This document shows, one piece after another, positions 34,357-46,263 of a DNA stretch of 64,000 bases (position 1 is its first letter; the number at the start of each line of letters is the position of its first letter). The notes beneath the pieces are model-generated. The model was not told the origin of the DNA, made no database searches, and worked only from the letters and a program-made list of their open reading frames with translations. The translations under genes and the position numbers were made by a program. Source of the DNA: Syncephalastrum monosporum B8922 (taxonomy: Eukaryota; Mucoromycota; Mucoromycetes; Mucorales; Syncephalastraceae). Location of the stretch: the NCBI GenBank assembly GCA_000697355.1, contig JNEN01001206.1, positions 1 to 64,000 on the forward strand, in the 5' to 3' direction.

Positions 34357-36802
34357 GATGGATGCGAGTTTAACTTAGGCTGTGTAATTTTTTAATTGGG
34401 TGGGCAAGAATATATAAGGCGTAAAAGCTACGTCCGAAGAAAATAAAGGCAGATGGTAGAGTTTTTCGCGGATGAAACGGGAGAAGAAAGCAAAGAGCAA
34501 GTGAAAAAGAAAAAGTGTGATACGCATGCAGCCTCTTATTTAAATACACTCAGGTCAGGTAGCGAAGTGTGAGAGTATTTGCTGCAGTGTGCGAATATGC
34601 GTTTTCCATTATTTCCTCTAATCTTTAGCTGATAGGGACCTTGTGGAAAAGCGCTACGATAAAAAAAATACCTACTACTTTTTTTTACCTTCACGCACTG
34701 GTTTTCGCTGGCGCCAACCAAATTTTCTTTCCGCCAGACAGACCGTGAGTAGGACAAGATCAATGAATAGACCACTCTGATGTGTTCGAGACGTCCATTT
34801 GATCTTGTCAGATTTCTGTTTAATGCACCCCAGCCTTTTCATCTACACTTTTTTTGCTCTTGTACTCATATCACAGATACGGCTCTTTGCGACATTACTC
34901 TGGGTCTTCCTCATGATAAGACGAAATAGAATGTGCTGCCTGCAACCATTGTTTTTACCTTTCATGGTCTTGTCCTACTGGAAATTTAGTCATCAGCCTA
35001 GCTTGATTGGATGCTGGATACAGGCTATTCGCTTTTTGGGGATTCCCATAATCTTATCGGTTCCCTTTTCTGTTATCTTTGTGTTCGCGTTGACAGCTTT
35101 ATTTTATTTGGGTTATCTTATACCATGTGGTGTGAATTACCTGTCTGTCCTCTGTTTTGGGAATGAAATCCGTTTCAATGCTTGTCATTGGGTTTGTTCT
35201 TTGTCATCCAGTGCGAATCAAATTCGAATCACCAGTCTTCCCCACATTTTATGTGCATGTTCTCACGCTGCCATAATCTTTTCGTCTTTTCATTACTGTT
35301 TCTCTGGTCTAACGTTTGGAGCCATACAATCCGTCCGTAACAAGTAATGGCTGACGCGAAATGGTCACGCTTTTCGTCATAACGCATTGTGTCCCACATA
35401 ATGGACGTATAGGGTCATCAGATTAAAAGCATGTACAGACTTCTCTCCCCAAGGAAAATCGACGGATCTGGAAAATACTGTATACCCTGTCTCATTTTCA
35501 ACATACTGATTTCACTGTTGACGACGATGGATTCGTGTTGTTTATTCGACTATTATTTAGGGATAATTTGTTTAACTGGCATTGACTCAGCTTCGGAAGT
35601 AACGTATCTCAAAACCTCCAGGGCATTCTATGTCCGAGTGACACGGACAAAAAGACGGGCACCTGTACCGAGATTGTGTCAATTAAAAGCATGCTAGTAA
35701 AAGCCGCCTGTCATCATAATGAAATATTAGAAGTCAACTGGCTTTGTGTAAGCACCACGGACGGCTTTTCTATATGACGTGGTATCTACTTGGCGAATAC
35801 CGGAAGGGTTTACGCCGGTGCCTCGGTCTGAACAGTCAATTGTATCAGAGGATACTGATTTTTAGATTCGAAAAGCTCCAAGTTATAGATTGCTAGAATA
35901 CCATCATCGATGGTGTGATGATGGAGCAGTTGCCAGCAGAGTAAGCTTCTAAGCCATGGTGCTATGTGCATCTATGTGCTGAAACATATCCTTGGCTTAT
36001 ACCATTGTGTGGGTTTAGATTATGAGAGATTAGTAACTATGTTGGCTCTGTTTTAAATCGCTGTCTGAGAAGTGTGCATGCTCCAGATGGAGCTTGACCT
36101 TCCGAGGAACACTCATTACTATGACCCCGAAATAATAACCGATGCTAGCTCTATGCTATACACATCCGATGTCATCGTTTCTTACAGGGTGTCTTTGCAT
36201 CTTCATTTGAATTAAAATATCAGCAATCCAGCCAGTCAAGTCGGCTTACGTTCTGTGTGTGATGACATACGTATATGCTTGTTGGACGCTCACTACAGTA
36301 CAGTCACCGATGAGCTGAATATACCGTCTACTTCCAATAGTCCTTTTATATTACTTTTTTCTATAGCCGACCTTTTTTAAGTTTGCCAAGGAATATGAGA
36401 CCTAGCTAAACACTTAGTGATACGAAGTGTTTGCAAGCGCTGATTGAAGTAATTATTGAAAGACATGGCAAGGTTTCGGATCGAGGTTTGTTAATTTTTT
36501 TTTGGATATGCTGTACTTGCGTTCATGCGTGCTGTTGTGTAGGCTGTTTACTCCCAACGAGACAAGAAAACATTTCGATGAGCTTCAGGTTAAAGTCGCT
36601 AACAATCATGCGATGGGCATGCCGGAAAGATTTCATCGTCTTTCTTGAATGCTGCGATCTGCCTTATTTATATATGTTGAAGAGCAGTCTTCAGTTCTTA
36701 ACACATAAGACCTAGAACCAATCATGACTGTATCGAGAGCCCTTGGTAAACTATTGGGAAGCGTTGCCTGACTATTTATATACATTGCTTCGTAAGAATA
36801 TT
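34357..36802. other. Intergenic 2.4 kb with one T-rich open frame
   Basis: Between the permease start and the arrestin-like gene stop. A plus-strand frame from ATG 34823 to 35347 stays open for 174 codons and reads as a hydrophobic, Leu/Phe/Ile-rich peptide. The hydrophobicity follows from the T-rich base composition, and no family motif or coding bias is seen, so I do not call it a gene. The rest is AT-rich without features. Confidence 0.45.
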
Positions 36803-38328
36803 CTATGTGCTCGCTAGCCGTGTTGGGTAAGAAGACTCGGACACAAGGGTACTGACATCTGCGCTACAATCAGTCCGGAAAGAGGAGAGGCTGGAGCTTG
36901 TCGAAAGACGGCGGGTCCGAGTCGGAACCATGAGATGCCCTGTTACATCTTGGTGAGTTACGCGACCCTCAAATAACGTAGACTGGGTTGAGAGAAGGGA
37001 ACGTCGTTCGGGTGAAGTTGCCAAAGGCGATCCGACGGAAGGTGATCCGGGACTGGCGAGCGGAGACTCTATGCCGGGTATAAAGGATGGCAGCTCATGA
37101 CTTCCCTCTCGGAAGGTCGGCAAAGGGAGCTGCATATGCGGAGGCACGGGATATGTATTTGGTACAGTTGCGATGGTCAAGGGCAAAGTTAATGCGTTGC
37201 ACTTTGCCTCTGATGAGGAGGCGGAATAAGTTGAAGAGGAGGTTGAAGATGCGTAAGAAGAGCTATTGGACGAGAAGTTATAAAAAGGCCAGGCTGAAGC
37301 ATGATGATTCGGCACAGTGATGACAACGTGGTATGAGATATGGCAGCCTTGATAGAAGGTTGTAGGCGGACAAGCGGACGGGATGGTGAAACGGCAGAGA
37401 GAGCGCACGTTAGATTGTTTAGGAGTGGACAGATAGACGGTCTCGGAGTGCATGGTTTGGCGCTTTTTGTTTGTGCATGCCACGAGGGAGATCTGTACGG
37501 TGGAAATCCTATGATCCGATTTGTTGTCGAGGCCAAATTTGATCGTGCACACGTCGCCTACGTGGGTGAAATTTCTTTAGAGTCAATTTTACCAACGGGG
37601 GAAATCAATAGAAATTCCCAAACCTGGGCAATACGCCGATTTGAGCAGCTGGGCTTTGAGCTCGACGATGCCGTCGCCACGTTGAATGATAGCTTGGCGT
37701 TGGGCTTCGATTTGAGATCCCTCAGGGGTGCATGGAATAAACGGCAGATACATGACCGGAGCAATGTTGGTCTCCATAGTACGGCCATCTTGCTGCAAGC
37801 CAAGGAAACCTTGAAGTTGATACTCGATACGGTGGCCCAGATTCGAACATTGCGTGGACGGCGGATAATTGACGTTAGGAAGCTTGATTGCGAAGAGGTA
37901 CATGTGGCTACCCGCCTTCAATTCCTGAACTGAGCCTGATATACACAAGATCCATGGAGGGGTGGGGTGTGTCAGTCGCGGAGGTCACGCGTGCATAGAT
38001 ACCCTTGGCAGCCTTTCTTTTGTATTCTTTACCTGGTTGAGCTCTTCCCCAGATGACCTCTTGGACCGAGAAGATCGTTTTCGTCGATTTGCTACTCATT
38101 GTATCACGGCATTGAAATTGCACGCGGATATTCTGCGCGAGGGTAGGTTTGTCGAGGGTTAAAAAGACGGAGCCTGTTTACAAAAGTGAGATAAGGAGAG
38201 AGAAAAGATGCTTCTATCTATGTACCAGAGAGTACTGCGCCTGGACCAAATGCAACGAGACAATCTTGACCCCCAGGGCTAACGGACAATTTGAACGATC
38301 GCACAGGATTACCTTTCGAGAAGATCAT
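36803..38328 (-). CDS. Arrestin-domain trafficking adaptor (ART-like)
   Basis: Arrestin-fold protein that in fungi recruits Rsp5-type ubiquitin ligase to plasma-membrane transporters. Four exons (38328-38226, 38173-38033, 37935-37624, 37557-36803) give 436 aa. The arrestin N domain reads FLTLDKPTLAQNIRVQFQCR, then VQELKAGSHMYLFAIKLPN and LGHRIEYQLQGFLGLQQDG. The C domain reads IKFGLDNKSDHRISTVQISL, then YQGCHISYHVVITVP. The tail is Ser/Pro-rich, with a poly-Ser run and candidate phosphosites. I see no clear PPxY motif for WW-domain binding. The last intron (66 nt) uses an acceptor inside CACGTAG; nearer AG sites break the frame. It lies tail-to-head with the permease, though 2.4 kb apart. Confidence 0.85.
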
Positions 38329-39027
38329 TGAGGTGAATCAATAATGTTCGACGGAAAGAGAGCCAAGAAAGAAAAAGGCCAAAAGAAAAAAAAAGGAAAT
38401 GCAAAAGTAACGTGCGGCATGACATCGAACGGGCTATTACTTTGTGATCTTGTGACACTTTCATTACAACATCAGACTTAGACAAGCATGCGCATCAGAT
38501 TCGCAAACATATACTTTGCTCATAGCACGCATATTTACATACATACATGCGCTCTTTCGCAGCCACCCATGCAGCTTATATTCATATATCATAGATGCCT
38601 ATGAGATTTATTCCGTTCGTTACGTCTGTTTATGGTTCGCCTAACAATTTATCAGCACACGCCTAGCTTCGGGAATATATTTTGGCCCTTTCACAACTCG
38701 TGCAGGGGGGCTAAAACTAAGCATGGAGAAGAACCACGTAGAAAGGCAACAATGTGAGAGAAAATGAGCAGGAACTACGTACGACCGTGGAGAATACAGC
38801 AACGACCTTGACATCAAACATATTGATATCGTTGAATTACTGTGCTCGTGCGAGTGTATGGCCCTGGTGGGAGAAGAGGAAGAAGAGAAAAGCCCCCAGA
38901 AGAGAAGAAAGGGCCACGGCAAGCTACATCGATGAAAGCTATGACTTATCAACATTATTGAGCCATACATCGGTTCACTAAGCACGGACGAGTCTCCACC
39001 CTTCACCCTATTCTGTTTATTATGAGC
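38329..39027. other. Intergenic
   Basis: Promoter of the arrestin-like gene and the outer flank of the left inverted-repeat arm. A minus-strand frame from the arm to 38641 shares only its first ~20 codons with the right arm and then diverges, so it is not called. Confidence 0.5.
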
Positions 39028-39215
39028 CCGAGCCGATCGCACTCCGGTGCGCCGCACCGAGGGGAGCATACCTTTTATGTACAGGTAGGGGTTGTTGCGC
39101 TTAAAGATGAAAACATATTTTCTGAGGCACGAAACGAAATATCCTCTGGCGTGGACTCGCCCTCGGTGTCTGGACGTGAATACGGCGCCATTATAAGCAG
39201 CAACCGATGCCGACC
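39028..39215 (+). repeat. Inverted-repeat arm, left copy
   Basis: 188 bp that match the reverse complement of 40577-40762. The outer 59 bp are nearly identical (three mismatches), including TTTTATGTACAGG and GCACTCCGGTGCGCC. The inner ~130 bp are roughly 70% alike with small gaps. Read outward, each arm holds TACATAAAAGG, a TATA-like element. Confidence 0.85.
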
Positions 39216-39307
39216 GATCATGCTTTGAATAAATTTAGAGTGGAAAACGGCGGTTTGTTGTCTGGCACACTTTTTCCTTTTCCGCTTGCATGAATACCTG
39301 AGCTGAT

Positions 39308-39793
39308 ATGAACGCAAACACACACCCTCGACCCAACTCTCTCGTAGAGGACTACGAGTATAAAATATACGACAGAGGCCTACTTAATCCTGCATCTTTA
39401 GCATCTATGGAATATGGTCCTTGTCCTATTGTTGTCATGTCCCGTCATGAAGGATTTCAGTGGAATGAAGATCTATTAGTCGGCCCTATCATCCGCCAAA
39501 GTAGTGGTTACGAATCGCGCAAGAGCATTGATCGGCAACAGCGTGAAGAACAAGTACTCGACACTTCCAACTGTACTGTAACTGGTAACGGTTCAAGTCG
39601 AAACAGGAGCAGCAGCCGCGGTACCAATAACGGCGGCAGTAACAGTCTTAGCATTAGCCGCGACAATAGCAGCATTTCCAGAGGACCAACAGACGACATG
39701 CTGCGCACGAATACATCAACACCGGCCGCTGCTCCGCGCGACCAAGTCGTTAAAATCCAGCTCACCAGCACAGACCGAGACATTTATCCGTAG
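39308..39793 (+). CDS. Hypothetical protein, 161 aa, intronless
   Basis: Single-exon frame from ATG 39308 to TAG 39793. I do not recognise the family. The first ~75 residues look folded and rich in conserved-looking aromatic and charged positions (DYEYKIYDRGLLNPASL, then MEYGPCPIVVMSRHEGFQW). The rest is Ser/Asn/Arg-rich and probably disordered, ending STDRDIYP. There is no signal peptide or membrane segment. A TATAAG element lies at 39192-39197, about 115 bp before the ATG and inside the left inverted-repeat arm. The stop is only 145 bp before the ATG of the next small gene, which has its own TATA box. Codon use is ordinary for the window, so I regard it as a real but uncharacterised gene. 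Confidence 0.6.
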   Translation: MNANTHPRPNSLVEDYEYKIYDRGLLNPASLASMEYGPCPIVVMSRHEGFQWNEDLLVGPIIRQSSGYESRKSIDRQQREEQVLDTSNCTVTGNGSSRNRSSSRGTNNGGSNSLSISRDNSSISRGPTDDMLRTNTSTPAAAPRDQVVKIQLTSTDRDIYP

Positions 39794-39859
39794 CAAAAAA
39801 TTTTTGTCGATTTACCCGCGCTTTTCCGCTCTAAATTTATTCAACGCTCATTGTCGTCC

Positions 39860-39868
39860 TATATATAA
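39860..39868 (+). promoter_or_regulatory. TATA box of the 43-aa gene
   Basis: TATATATAA lies 71 bp before the ATG at 39939 and is followed by a CT-rich leader (CTCTACTCTCTCTCTACC). This is the layout of strong fungal promoters. Confidence 0.65.
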
Positions 39869-39938
39869 GCGCTCTTCTGAATATATCCTTCTCCAGTTTC
39901 TCTACTCTCTCTCTACCTCTTTCTTGATCCTATATACC

Positions 39939-40070
39939 ATGCTGAACATCTTTGCTCGTCAAGCTGGCAAGAAGCTGCTGTACATCTCTGCTGCAAGTGC
40001 TCTGACCTACTCTTATCTGCAAGAGTGCAAGAACGATGTGATCTACTTTACCAAGACTGACAAGCAATAA
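39939..40070 (+). CDS. Small 43-aa protein with N-terminal hydrophobic helix
   Basis: ATG 39939 to TAA 40070 encodes 43 aa starting MLNIFARQAGKKLLYISAAS and ending YFTKTDKQ. It has a basic N-terminus, one hydrophobic stretch (LLYISAASALTYSYL), and a charged tail, as in small mitochondrial inner-membrane subunits or mitoribosome-linked peptides. Codon use is strongly biased to C/G endings (CTG, AAG, GAC), as in highly expressed genes, and a TATA box with a pyrimidine-rich leader precedes it. There are no introns. The frame would fall below common ORF length cut-offs. Mitochondrial location is inference from composition; family not recognised. Confidence 0.65.
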   Translation: MLNIFARQAGKKLLYISAASALTYSYLQECKNDVIYFTKTDKQ

Positions 40071-40576
40071 GCCGCCTAGCACGCGTCCGTCTTCACAAGG
40101 CGCCATAATATCTCATACATTTTCCTATAATTCAATCAACTCCCTTACGTCTAATGGCAAAGCATTTCTACATTACTATCATCATACCTCTATGCATTTG
40201 TAGCTCTAGATAGCAACACTATTATACTGATAAACCTCTGCACAGGCCTATCTTAGGCATTCGTTATCTTTTCTTTTCTTTTTTTTTTTTTTGGCAATTG
40301 ATGGTATGCATTCTTGCTGCTTCGGATGACATCCGTAAACATCGACGAGAGCTATAAGACGTGAAGTGCCCCTGGCACTAGATCGATCTGAGTAGCTCTG
40401 CTAAAAGGGATGCTGGTGATCGTCGAAGTTCTTTGTAATACAAGAATCTCCCATATTCTCCCCTCTTTTTCCCTCGCGGCTCGCGTAAGAAAGAAACAGC
40501 TAAAAAACTCCTAGACAAAGACTGAAATGGACTATTACTCCTCTTTCTTTAATTAAGAGCGATATGGTATAAGGAA
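40071..40576. other. 3' flank inside the inverted-repeat cassette
   Basis: AT-rich 3' region of the 43-aa gene with a long T run (40276-40292). No gene seen. Confidence 0.5.
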
Positions 40577-40762
40577 GGCCGGCATCGTCTGCTGTTATGA
40601 AATTGTATTCACATTAAGTCACCAAGAGCGAGACCACGGTGGGGAGTGAGTCATCTCGTATGTCAGAAAAAATATGCCTTCATCTTCCAGCGCAGCAATC
40701 CCAACCTGTACATAAAAGGTATGTTCCCCTCGGTACGGCGCACCGGAGTGCAATCGGCTCGG
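40577..40762 (-). repeat. Inverted-repeat arm, right copy
   Basis: 186 bp, reverse-complement partner of 39028-39215. The outer 59 bp (40704-40762) carry only three differences from the left arm. An A-run length difference (six versus four) puts the two arms in different reading frames near the middle, which argues against a shared coding exon. Confidence 0.85.
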
Positions 40763-41451
40763 TCTTTGGAAAAAAAAAAAAAAAAGAACGAAGGCTCCTT
40801 ATTGACCCATTATAGGCTTGGCTTTCTAATTATGGGAAATCGGGCCGCCAACGAGTTTTACCAGCTCAGGTTCTCAGATAGTAAAAAAAAAAAAGGAGGC
40901 GGAGAAGGAATGGCGGGCGCAGACTCATGTAAGCGCGTACATCCAACTTTGCCAATCAGGGTTGGCTATCTGCTGACTCACGGACCTTTTGGTCTTACAC
41001 TTGTATCAGTCCTTTTTACCATGGCCAATCATCATTGCTGTTTTAGGCATTCTGTGGGGTCCATTTACCGAGGCCAAAAGATCTGCCATTTGTTTCTGTT
41101 GCACACGCCACACAGAACGCACGTATGAGGAAAACTCTCCGTAATGAGTCGTGGGTTGTATCCATGGGCGGTAGCTATCTGTAGATATGGATTTATGAAT
41201 TTTCTCCGAGATGGATGTGACCTACGTGAGTTTGCTCCAACAAGAGACTACTTACCTCAAATAAATAAAAATGCTAAAACAAAAAGCAGAGGTACGCTTA
41301 GAGTCGTTCAAAGGTATGTATGTATTCATAATGACACTAGTGATTCTCGGCGGTATAGAACATTGCATAAATTAAAAGTCGCATACGTATAAACAATGAT
41401 TTTTGCTGATACAAGATAATGAATGGTAGAATATGGAAGGATAGTGAAGAA
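40763..41451. other. Intergenic with A-rich tracts
   Basis: Poly-A runs at 40770-40784 and 40881-40892 just outside the right arm. Several CCAAT/ATTGG elements (40952-40960, 41023-41030). The 3' end of the PH-LRR gene lies at 41452. No gene called. Confidence 0.5.
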
Positions 41452-44400
41452 TTAATGGTGACCTGTCCAGGACATGTTCCTGATATCCTGACATATTTTG
41501 TCCTCGTCCAGCGAAGAGTCACGAGTCAAAGTGGATGCAATGGAGTCAGGGCGCCATAGTTTGTTCGCGGAAGGGTAAGGCGGGGTCTGTGGCTGAAGTG
41601 CGTTACGAGGTGACCGATTGGTCATAATGATCCCAAAATCATCGATGAAGCCAGGATGGTCGACAGGAGAAGGAGGAGGTAAGTCTGTGGCTGGTAAATC
41701 ATCTGCTATATAGGCACGCTGCTGGCAATCAGGCTGCAGACGTTGCCGAAGGGCTGCTGCGCGCTCAGAAGCAGACACACGGCTAGAGTTGGGCATGCGC
41801 AACGAGGCGGACTGATATCGGTCGGCTCTCTCACTCAACTGGGAGCGACTCGCACTCCCTCCTTCTGACATGCTGCGTTGCGCCAGCGTGTATTGCAGCG
41901 ATGCAGATTCGGCAGCGATAGAAGATACAGAGGATGCGCGTGGAATTTTCGGCTCCAGTATAGGTCTTGGAGGTGGAGCAGAAAAGCTGGGTGTAGGCGG
42001 AGGTGGTGTGGACGGAGGTGGTGTAGACGGAGGTGGTGACGCTGGAGGCGGAGTCGAGGACATTGGCATAATCTGAAGGCGTGCAGCCTTTTGAAGCGGT
42101 GCGTACACGGAATCGGTCGAGGCTGTCGAATAAATGCTATCGGTGTTACAGGCTGCGCGTTCAAGAGAAGAATAGCCGGCTAGATTGGTTCCACGCGCCC
42201 GTAAGCTTGCCTGGTGACGCTGATGCTTCTGACGAGTTAGGACATCGCTACTCCCACTCGTACTAATATCGCTTCCGCGGCTGCCGCGACTGCTTCGACT
42301 GCTGGTATCGCTGTTGCTGCGATGGCTCATCACGCTGACAGCGGGTGTTCCAATGCTGGCACCGACAGCGCTCAGCGTAGCACCCGGTAGAGGACGCCCC
42401 TGCTGTATACTGCTAGCCCCTTGAAGGCGCAACTGTGCCACTGCCAGCTCCTGTGCTGCGTTCTGGGCTTGCATCTGCATAGCCATCGTCCGCTGTTCCT
42501 GCTCCTGGTAGATCTTCCGGTTACGTTGAACTGCTTCTATGAGGCTATCGACAACAGGCACGATCTGGCGTAAACTGATTTCAGCATGCTGTCGTGCTTG
42601 CATTTGCATCTGCATTTGAGCCTTGGTCCGTTTGCTTTCAGTGCTGGACGTGGAATGGATGATAAACCACTGCATCTCGTTTTCATTCTGTGTAGAACCT
42701 GTGATGGTATCTTGGAGTACAGCAAGCTGGTGGCGCAAGTCGCTGCGCGGGCGGGGCAGATCAATAATGGAGCTTTCATTCGAGATGATCGTTGCCAGTT
42801 CGCGGAAGCCATCGATAGTGATCTGGAAAAGATAATGTTTGTTTAGGACTATAAGTGAGAATATAAGCGAGTGCCTGCCTACCTCGTTGCCATCAATGGA
42901 GAGACCAAGCAGAGTATGATTACGCAAAAGGAGACGCGTAAGAGCCTTTGCACCGACGTCACCGAATAACAGGCCAGTAAGCTTGAGATGTTCAAGAGAG
43001 ATGTTATTCTTCAATCCGTCGAGAGCCCTGATCACCAATTTTCCGATATTGGCACTCTGTCTGCGCATAGGTTGCTTGACAGGCAAGGTGTATCCCATAT
43101 CCAAGACCTTGAGAACGGTGTTGCGCTCAAACACGCTCGACAGCATGCGTTCGGTATCAGTGGACAAGTCGTCGACAAGTACAGTATCGGACAAGTCCAG
43201 CGATTCGATGGTTTGGTTTTCGCGCAGACACTCGAATAGCTCGCGCAGCGTACTGTCTTCCCATTCAATACGCGCTAATGATATTGAGCGAGGTCCATCG
43301 CCCTTTAGGAAAGCAGACGATAGCTTTGGCAGATGTACAACATCCTTCAAGAGGGGGTTTCCGGCTACGCTGAGGTGAAGGTCGCGATTTCCAGACTGGG
43401 TAATGCCGACAAGAAGATCACGCACATGACCACCGTGTAGGCTACAGTCGTCGAGATGCAAGGTTTGGACGCTGTTAAACGAAACGTTATCCATCCACAG
43501 CACGAGGAGGCCAATATCAAGATGTTTGCTTCCGCTCAAGTCAAGTCGTACGATGCGGCTCGTCGTGGTCGCCAAGGAAGAGAGCGTAGCGAGAGACTCG
43601 CGGTTCAACTGAGGTTCGCCTGGGCGCCGCAAAGATAGGAGCGCTTCCAGAGGTGCTTCGGCGTGTCCCCGCAGATTTACGACCTGGAGTTTGGCACAGC
43701 GCTGGAACAAATTGTCAAGTAAACCATCCGAAACGGCGATCGGCGAATGAGAACTAGAAAGATCGAGATACTCGAGCCGTTCGGGTCGGATAAGAAGGAG
43801 CGATGAAACGAGGAATTCCATCTGCTGTTGCCCCAACCGACACTCGTGCACATCCAACTGACGAAGTCCATACTTCTGTGTTTCGAGGCCCGTCATCAGC
43901 GCTTGCAAATCGATGCCAAACATGCGGTTCTTTCCCAAGCAGAGACGATCAATTCGGGCCACGTTTGGGGTCTTCTGTTGAAGCGCCTTGCCGATAGCCA
44001 AGAGCGCGGACGTTGGCCTTTTAAAGTTGCCATGTCCGATGTAACAGTCCGTGAGATCCAATTTCGTTAGGCGAGGACTGCTAACAAGTAAGGCGTACAA
44101 CTCATACGCAAGCACCGTGTCGTTTTCTAGTTTAGGTACATTGGATCGTCGCGCAAGGCCCCATGCATCGTCTTCAGTGGGTGTCCATTGCTCTAGCTCT
44201 TCCAAGGAATGGCCAGCAAGACAGATAGTATCGATAAAAGGCTACATGAAATACAGCAAAGGTATTAGCTATGAGTGACAAGGTATATGCTAGAGGGTTA
44301 TGGACTTACACAAGCTTGAAGAGTTTTCAATATAGCGAGAAATTCATACTTGGAGTATACATGGGACGTTTGATTGAGTTCGTTCGGTCCTCGCAAGGTG

Positions 44401-46263
44401 AAGAGTTTGGCATTAGGGGAACCAGCAAGTTCATACTCGTAGCGAGCTTTGTTCAGATTTAGCGCAGCGCAGTAAGCTTGCAGAACGTGCTCAAATTGGG
44501 CTGTCTGTTCATCGTCATCGTCGTTCTGGCTATTAGCTTGCAGCAGTCGAAGCGGCATAATCGGTGTTTTGATCGTCTTAGATGGCAGTGAAACGGTGCA
44601 CAACGGGATGGGGACCAACGCACGTATAGCCTGGCGCAGGTGTTGCACAATAGACTCAGCAAATGTCGACACAAATGCAATCTGCCGTGAGGGTTTGCCA
44701 GGCTGGCGCACAAGAATCTTGACCGTATCATCTTTGCCGTCCCAGTCAATATGCTGGATGGCCAATAAGCCATGTCGATCGCGCTCCAGTGTCTTTAAAT
44801 ACTTGTCGTCCAGCATGCCATACGCACCGTTCAGCGGCATGACATACATGCTGAACTTGCCCAGCGCAAAGAGGACAACGAGGTAGACCTCTTTGACAGT
44901 ATCGTTGCTACTGCCGGTTTTTGCGTCAGATGCCGTCTTGACCCGCTTTTCCTTGTAGATCACCTTGTGCACGATGTAGTCGTCGTTGCGCCGATCATTT
45001 TGCTTGCCTATTCTTTCTGCAACAGCGTACCGCTCGGCTGAGGTGGTCGTCATTATGGCCGGAAGATGGACGGCGACGGCGTCCCGAATTGCCTTGAGCC
45101 ATTGGGATTTCTCCGCGGCTGATTCTAAAGCAATTGTGAACGCCAGGGGTTGCTTTGTCTGAGGGTGCAGATGCTCTATTCGGATAATATACGGCTGACT
45201 GGACGGGGCTGCCGGTCCCCCGCTCCCCGAAGCAACGTTGTGCACGCCATAGATGTCAGCAAGGTGGGTCAACACACGATCAGCATTGTAGATAGTCGGC
45301 TCCGGCTTGGGCTGGTACAGAGCTACGCCGGCTGCACGTGCCTTAGCGGATGTTTTGAAGTGGAGGAGACACGTGTTGGTAAGGACCATGAAGATGCGTT
45401 TCGACTTCTTTGGTAACAAGAGCCGACCGCTATCAGATTTGTTCATATAGGATACGTCACCCGCATAAATGACCCGAGTCTCGCCATTGTTGGCGTCCAT
45501 ACAGATTTGTGCGCGTTGTTGCATGTCGGTGGTGGGAGGAAAGCAGTCATGCTGATCGACAGTCATGGTTGCTGCGTTGAGTGCGGGCGTAAGATGGTCA
45601 TCCTGGCCTGAAGAAATCATAGTAGGGTGTGACAGGGCGGAGCGTACGCTCACGACATCAGCGTCAGGGGGGTTCCAGGGGGCGTTGCTCTCTTGACTGT
45701 GGGTCGATACACCATCAATATATTCACGTATGTTGGATGTGTACGCATAGACTTCCTCTTCGGTCTCGAGGATGGCGTCTGGCTTTTGTAGTATATCAGA
45801 GCGAGAGTAAGCGTAATCATTTCGGGGCTCGATATGCGTATAATCAGCTAAGTGCGGATACTGTTGATAAGAGTGCTCAGGTGAACCGTGTCTGCTTGAC
45901 TGTATCGGTGGACTTAGTGGTGGTGTTTGGGCGGATTGAGATGAAGAGCGTTGCCGGGAGGATGGAAGCATCCTGGGTGTACTGGACGAGCGTAAAGAAG
46001 GGCGTGAAGACAGGGAAGAGGTTGAGGATCCGGATGAATAGTGTGATGTGACCGAAGAGGTATTGGAAAGAATGTGGCGTCGTCCAGCGATTGCCGAGTG
46101 TCCCTCGCTATTTCTATTTGAATAAATGATACAAGCATTAAAACAAGGAAGGGCATGGATCGAAGAAGGGACATGATAGGACATACCCAGCCGTATCTAG
46201 GAGTTGTTCATCAGGTTTTCTATATGCGTCGCCGCGTTTTATGATGTTTTCATTATGCATCAT
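41452..46263 (-). CDS. Large PH-domain leucine-rich-repeat protein (CARMIL-like layout)
   Basis: Four exons (46263-46187, 46113-44310, 44241-42883, 42822-41452) give 1536 aa. Order of parts: a Ser-rich disordered N-terminus with DxxxYAY motifs; a PH-like domain at about 235-385 (GDVSYMNKSDSGRLLLPKKS, then KSQWLKAIRDAVAVHL); a second beta-rich segment to about 600; leucine-rich repeats at about 660-1110 (SPRLTKLDLTDCYIG, QTIESLDLSDT, NISLEHLKLTG); a Gln/Met-rich coiled coil (KAQMQMQMQARQHAE); then a Pro-rich tract of PPPSTPPP repeats and a disordered tail. PH, LRR, helix and Pro-rich tail in this order recall CARMIL-type actin-capping regulators, but I see no capping-protein-binding motif, so the role at the cortex is inference. 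The start MMHNENIIKR comes from a 77-nt first exon. Intron 3 keeps the frame open. Confidence 0.85.

Noticed and set aside
34799..35347. Hydrophobic 182-codon plus-strand frame
   Set aside because: T-rich DNA seldom makes stops on one strand and always reads as Leu/Phe/Ile; no motif, no codon bias. Kept only as a note in the intergenic entry.
38641..41128. Paralogous exon coding for a peptide shared by both inverted-repeat arms
   Set aside because: A peptide frame can be aligned in both arms, but a two-base length difference in the A run and in-frame stops break it, and similarity ends just outside the arms.
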